24,683 nucleotides of DNA from Rikenellaceae bacterium (lineage in GTDB: Bacteria; Bacteroidota; Bacteroidia; Bacteroidales; UBA932), in the NCBI GenBank assembly GCA_900769735.1, contig CAAGHY010000050.1, forward strand, positions 1-24,683, given 5' to 3'. Positions 23,622-24,683 of this stretch are shown piece after piece. The notes beneath the pieces were generated by a model. The model did not search any database, had not been told where the DNA came from, and worked only from the letters and a program-made list of their open reading frames with translations. Position numbers and translations under genes: made by a program. Numbering within the stretch: the stretch's first letter is position 1; every line of letters starts with the position of its first letter.

Positions 23622-24683
23622 TTATTTAACTGGCTCAATAATTACAACTCTTGTAAGAGTGCGGCTGTTCCACAAGTTCTCGTGTCCACCTACACCTCTG
23701 TAGCTGATCTGATCAGCGCTTACACCAGCTTTGATTAGAGCATCATAAACTGCTTTAGCACGTTTCTCAGAAAGAGTAGCGTTAGTCTTAGCTGAACCGG
23801 TTGCTTTGTCAGCATAACCAACAACCTCATATTTAACGTCAGTGTTCTCTTTCATAATCTTGGCAGCCAAATCAATGTTTGCATCACCTTTAGAATCAAT
23901 CTTAGCTTTACCAATTGTAAAGAAGATTGCTCTAGGACCAGCGTAAGGAATCTCAACCACTTTCTCTACAACTTTAGCAGGTTTAGCTTTCTCTGCAGCC
24001 AAAGCCTCTTTTGTAGCATTGTGGTCAGCCTGCTCAGCAGCCAATAGCTCTTTATATTTAGCAAGGTCACCGTTAGCAGCCAAATAAAGCTCCTCATTAA
24101 CAACTTTAACGAATTTTTTACCGCCAAAGTAGTAAGTAAGGCCAGCATTTACACCAATTGCACCGTCAGATATCTTACAGCTATAATCACCAAATGGAGA
24201 CTGTCCAACCTCACCTCTTGCCTCTAGATTAAGTGCTACAGATTTGCTTACCTGGAAACCTAGACCTAGACCTAGTGAACCGTTAATCAAAGCTTTAAGA
24301 TTTTCCTTTTTACCAATTTTAGGTTTTGCAAACTGAAGGGATGGACCCATAAAACCGTATACATCAACTACTCTATCAGGGTTGTAACCGGCAAAAGCAT
24401 TTGAGAAATTGTATATACCGTCAAAACGAACAGTAACATAATTTTTCTTATACTCATCAAATTTACCAACATTACCATTGATAAAGTTTGAATTCAACTT
24501 AGTTGAAAAACCTGAAGCCTGGAGTCTTACACCCCATGATGGATTAATCAGTTTACCAAAAGACAAATTAAAAAGAGGAGTAATGGCATTACCATAACCA
24601 TAATCAGCGTTATCAGGATTAATAAGAGCCTGTGCACCAACTCCAATACCCATAAAGTAGTTGTCTTTTGCACACTCTGCATA
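23622..24683 (-). CDS. OmpA-family outer-membrane protein (5' end outside the window)
   Basis: This outer-membrane protein has an N-terminal eight-stranded-type barrel and a C-terminal OmpA peptidoglycan-binding domain. The frame stays open to the right edge: before the first visible Met the window encodes YAECAKDNYF, which looks like mature sequence just after a signal peptide, so the true start lies outside. About 353 residues are visible. The barrel covers roughly the first 190 visible residues, followed by an Ala/Lys/Glu-rich linker (KEALAAEKAKPAKVVEKVVEI in part) and an OmpA domain with FFTIGKAKID, VVGYADKATGSAKTNATLS, SEKRAKAVYDAL and NSRTLTRVVI, holding the Asp and Arg that bind diaminopimelate. 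It probably tethers the outer membrane to the wall and is likely abundant. A strong terminator follows. Confidence 0.9.
   Translation of the reverse strand, partial: YAECAKDNYFMGIGVGAQALINPDNADYGYGNAITPLFNLSFGKLINPSWGVRLQASGFSTKLNSNFINGNVGKFDEYKKNYVTVRFDGIYNFSNAFAGYNPDRVVDVYGFMGPSLQFAKPKIGKKENLKALINGSLGLGLGFQVSKSVALNLEARGEVGQSPFGDYSCKISDGAIGVNAGLTYYFGGKKFVKVVNEELYLAANGDLAKYKELLAAEQADHNATKEALAAEKAKPAKVVEKVVEIPYAGPRAIFFTIGKAKIDSKGDANIDLAAKIMKENTDVKYEVVGYADKATGSAKTNATLSEKRAKAVYDALIKAGVSADQISYRGVGGHENLWNSRTLTRVVIIEPVK

Noticed and set aside
1..24683. CRISPR arrays, insertion sequences, phage genes or integration sites
   Set aside because: No regularly spaced repeats, transposase or integrase sequence, or target duplications were seen; genes are mostly core functions with short gaps.

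Overview
The window looks like chromosomal DNA from an anaerobic member of the Bacteroidales (phylum Bacteroidota). The evidence is: TAnnTTTG promoter -7 elements directly upstream of several genes, almost no Shine-Dalgarno sequences, an OmpA-type porin and a second outer-membrane porin, an RprX/RprY-like two-component pair, a two-subunit methylmalonyl-CoA mutase, and a futalosine hydrolase that points to menaquinone synthesis by the futalosine route. The genus cannot be settled from the sequence. I see no mobile element, phage gene, CRISPR array, tRNA or rRNA; this is mostly core genome.

Layout. Positions 1-1482 (+) hold the 3' end of an unidentified gene with a cysteine-rich tail, then der (ribosome-assembly GTPase). 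Two terminators at 1491-1642 separate der from a long run of minus-strand genes. Read 5' to 3' from 13374 down to 1665, that run is folE, an acidic coiled-coil protein, rsmI, a membrane-anchored helix-hairpin-helix protein, an ABC ATPase/permease pair, hutU, and mutA-mutB. Gaps are 1-31 nt, with one 44-nt overlap, except for 80 nt before mutA, where there is a candidate promoter. At 13375-13461 the strand switches. Positions 13462-17622 (+) carry a response regulator, its histidine kinase, mqnB, a LolD/MacB-like ATPase and a cobalamin adenosyltransferase, all closely spaced. A DUF2795 gene (17698) and trkA (18055) follow, each with its own promoter. A terminator at 19447-19480 separates trkA from the last minus-strand block: a Gate-domain membrane protein behind a porin gene, then uup (ABC-F), then an OmpA-family gene cut by the window's right edge.

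How the genes connect. MutA/MutB need adenosylcobalamin, and the adenosyltransferase at 17065 makes it; together they fit the succinate-propionate interconversion typical of this order. HutU is one step of histidine breakdown, but no other hut gene is present. MqnB serves quinone synthesis. TrkA, OmpA, the porin and the ABC systems are envelope and transport functions.

Most notable observations. (1) The porin gene at 20667-21716 is interrupted at codon 83 by a single in-frame TAA, with coherent coding sequence on both sides. (2) The 9-mer CTRTCGGGA occurs twelve times on both strands, against about 0.4 expected by chance, with three copies in the roughly 1 kb of intergenic sequence. (3) Several conserved but uncharacterised proteins (the acidic protein, the helix-hairpin-helix protein, the Gate protein and DUF2795) are worth closer study. 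I did not find a clear new multi-gene system.
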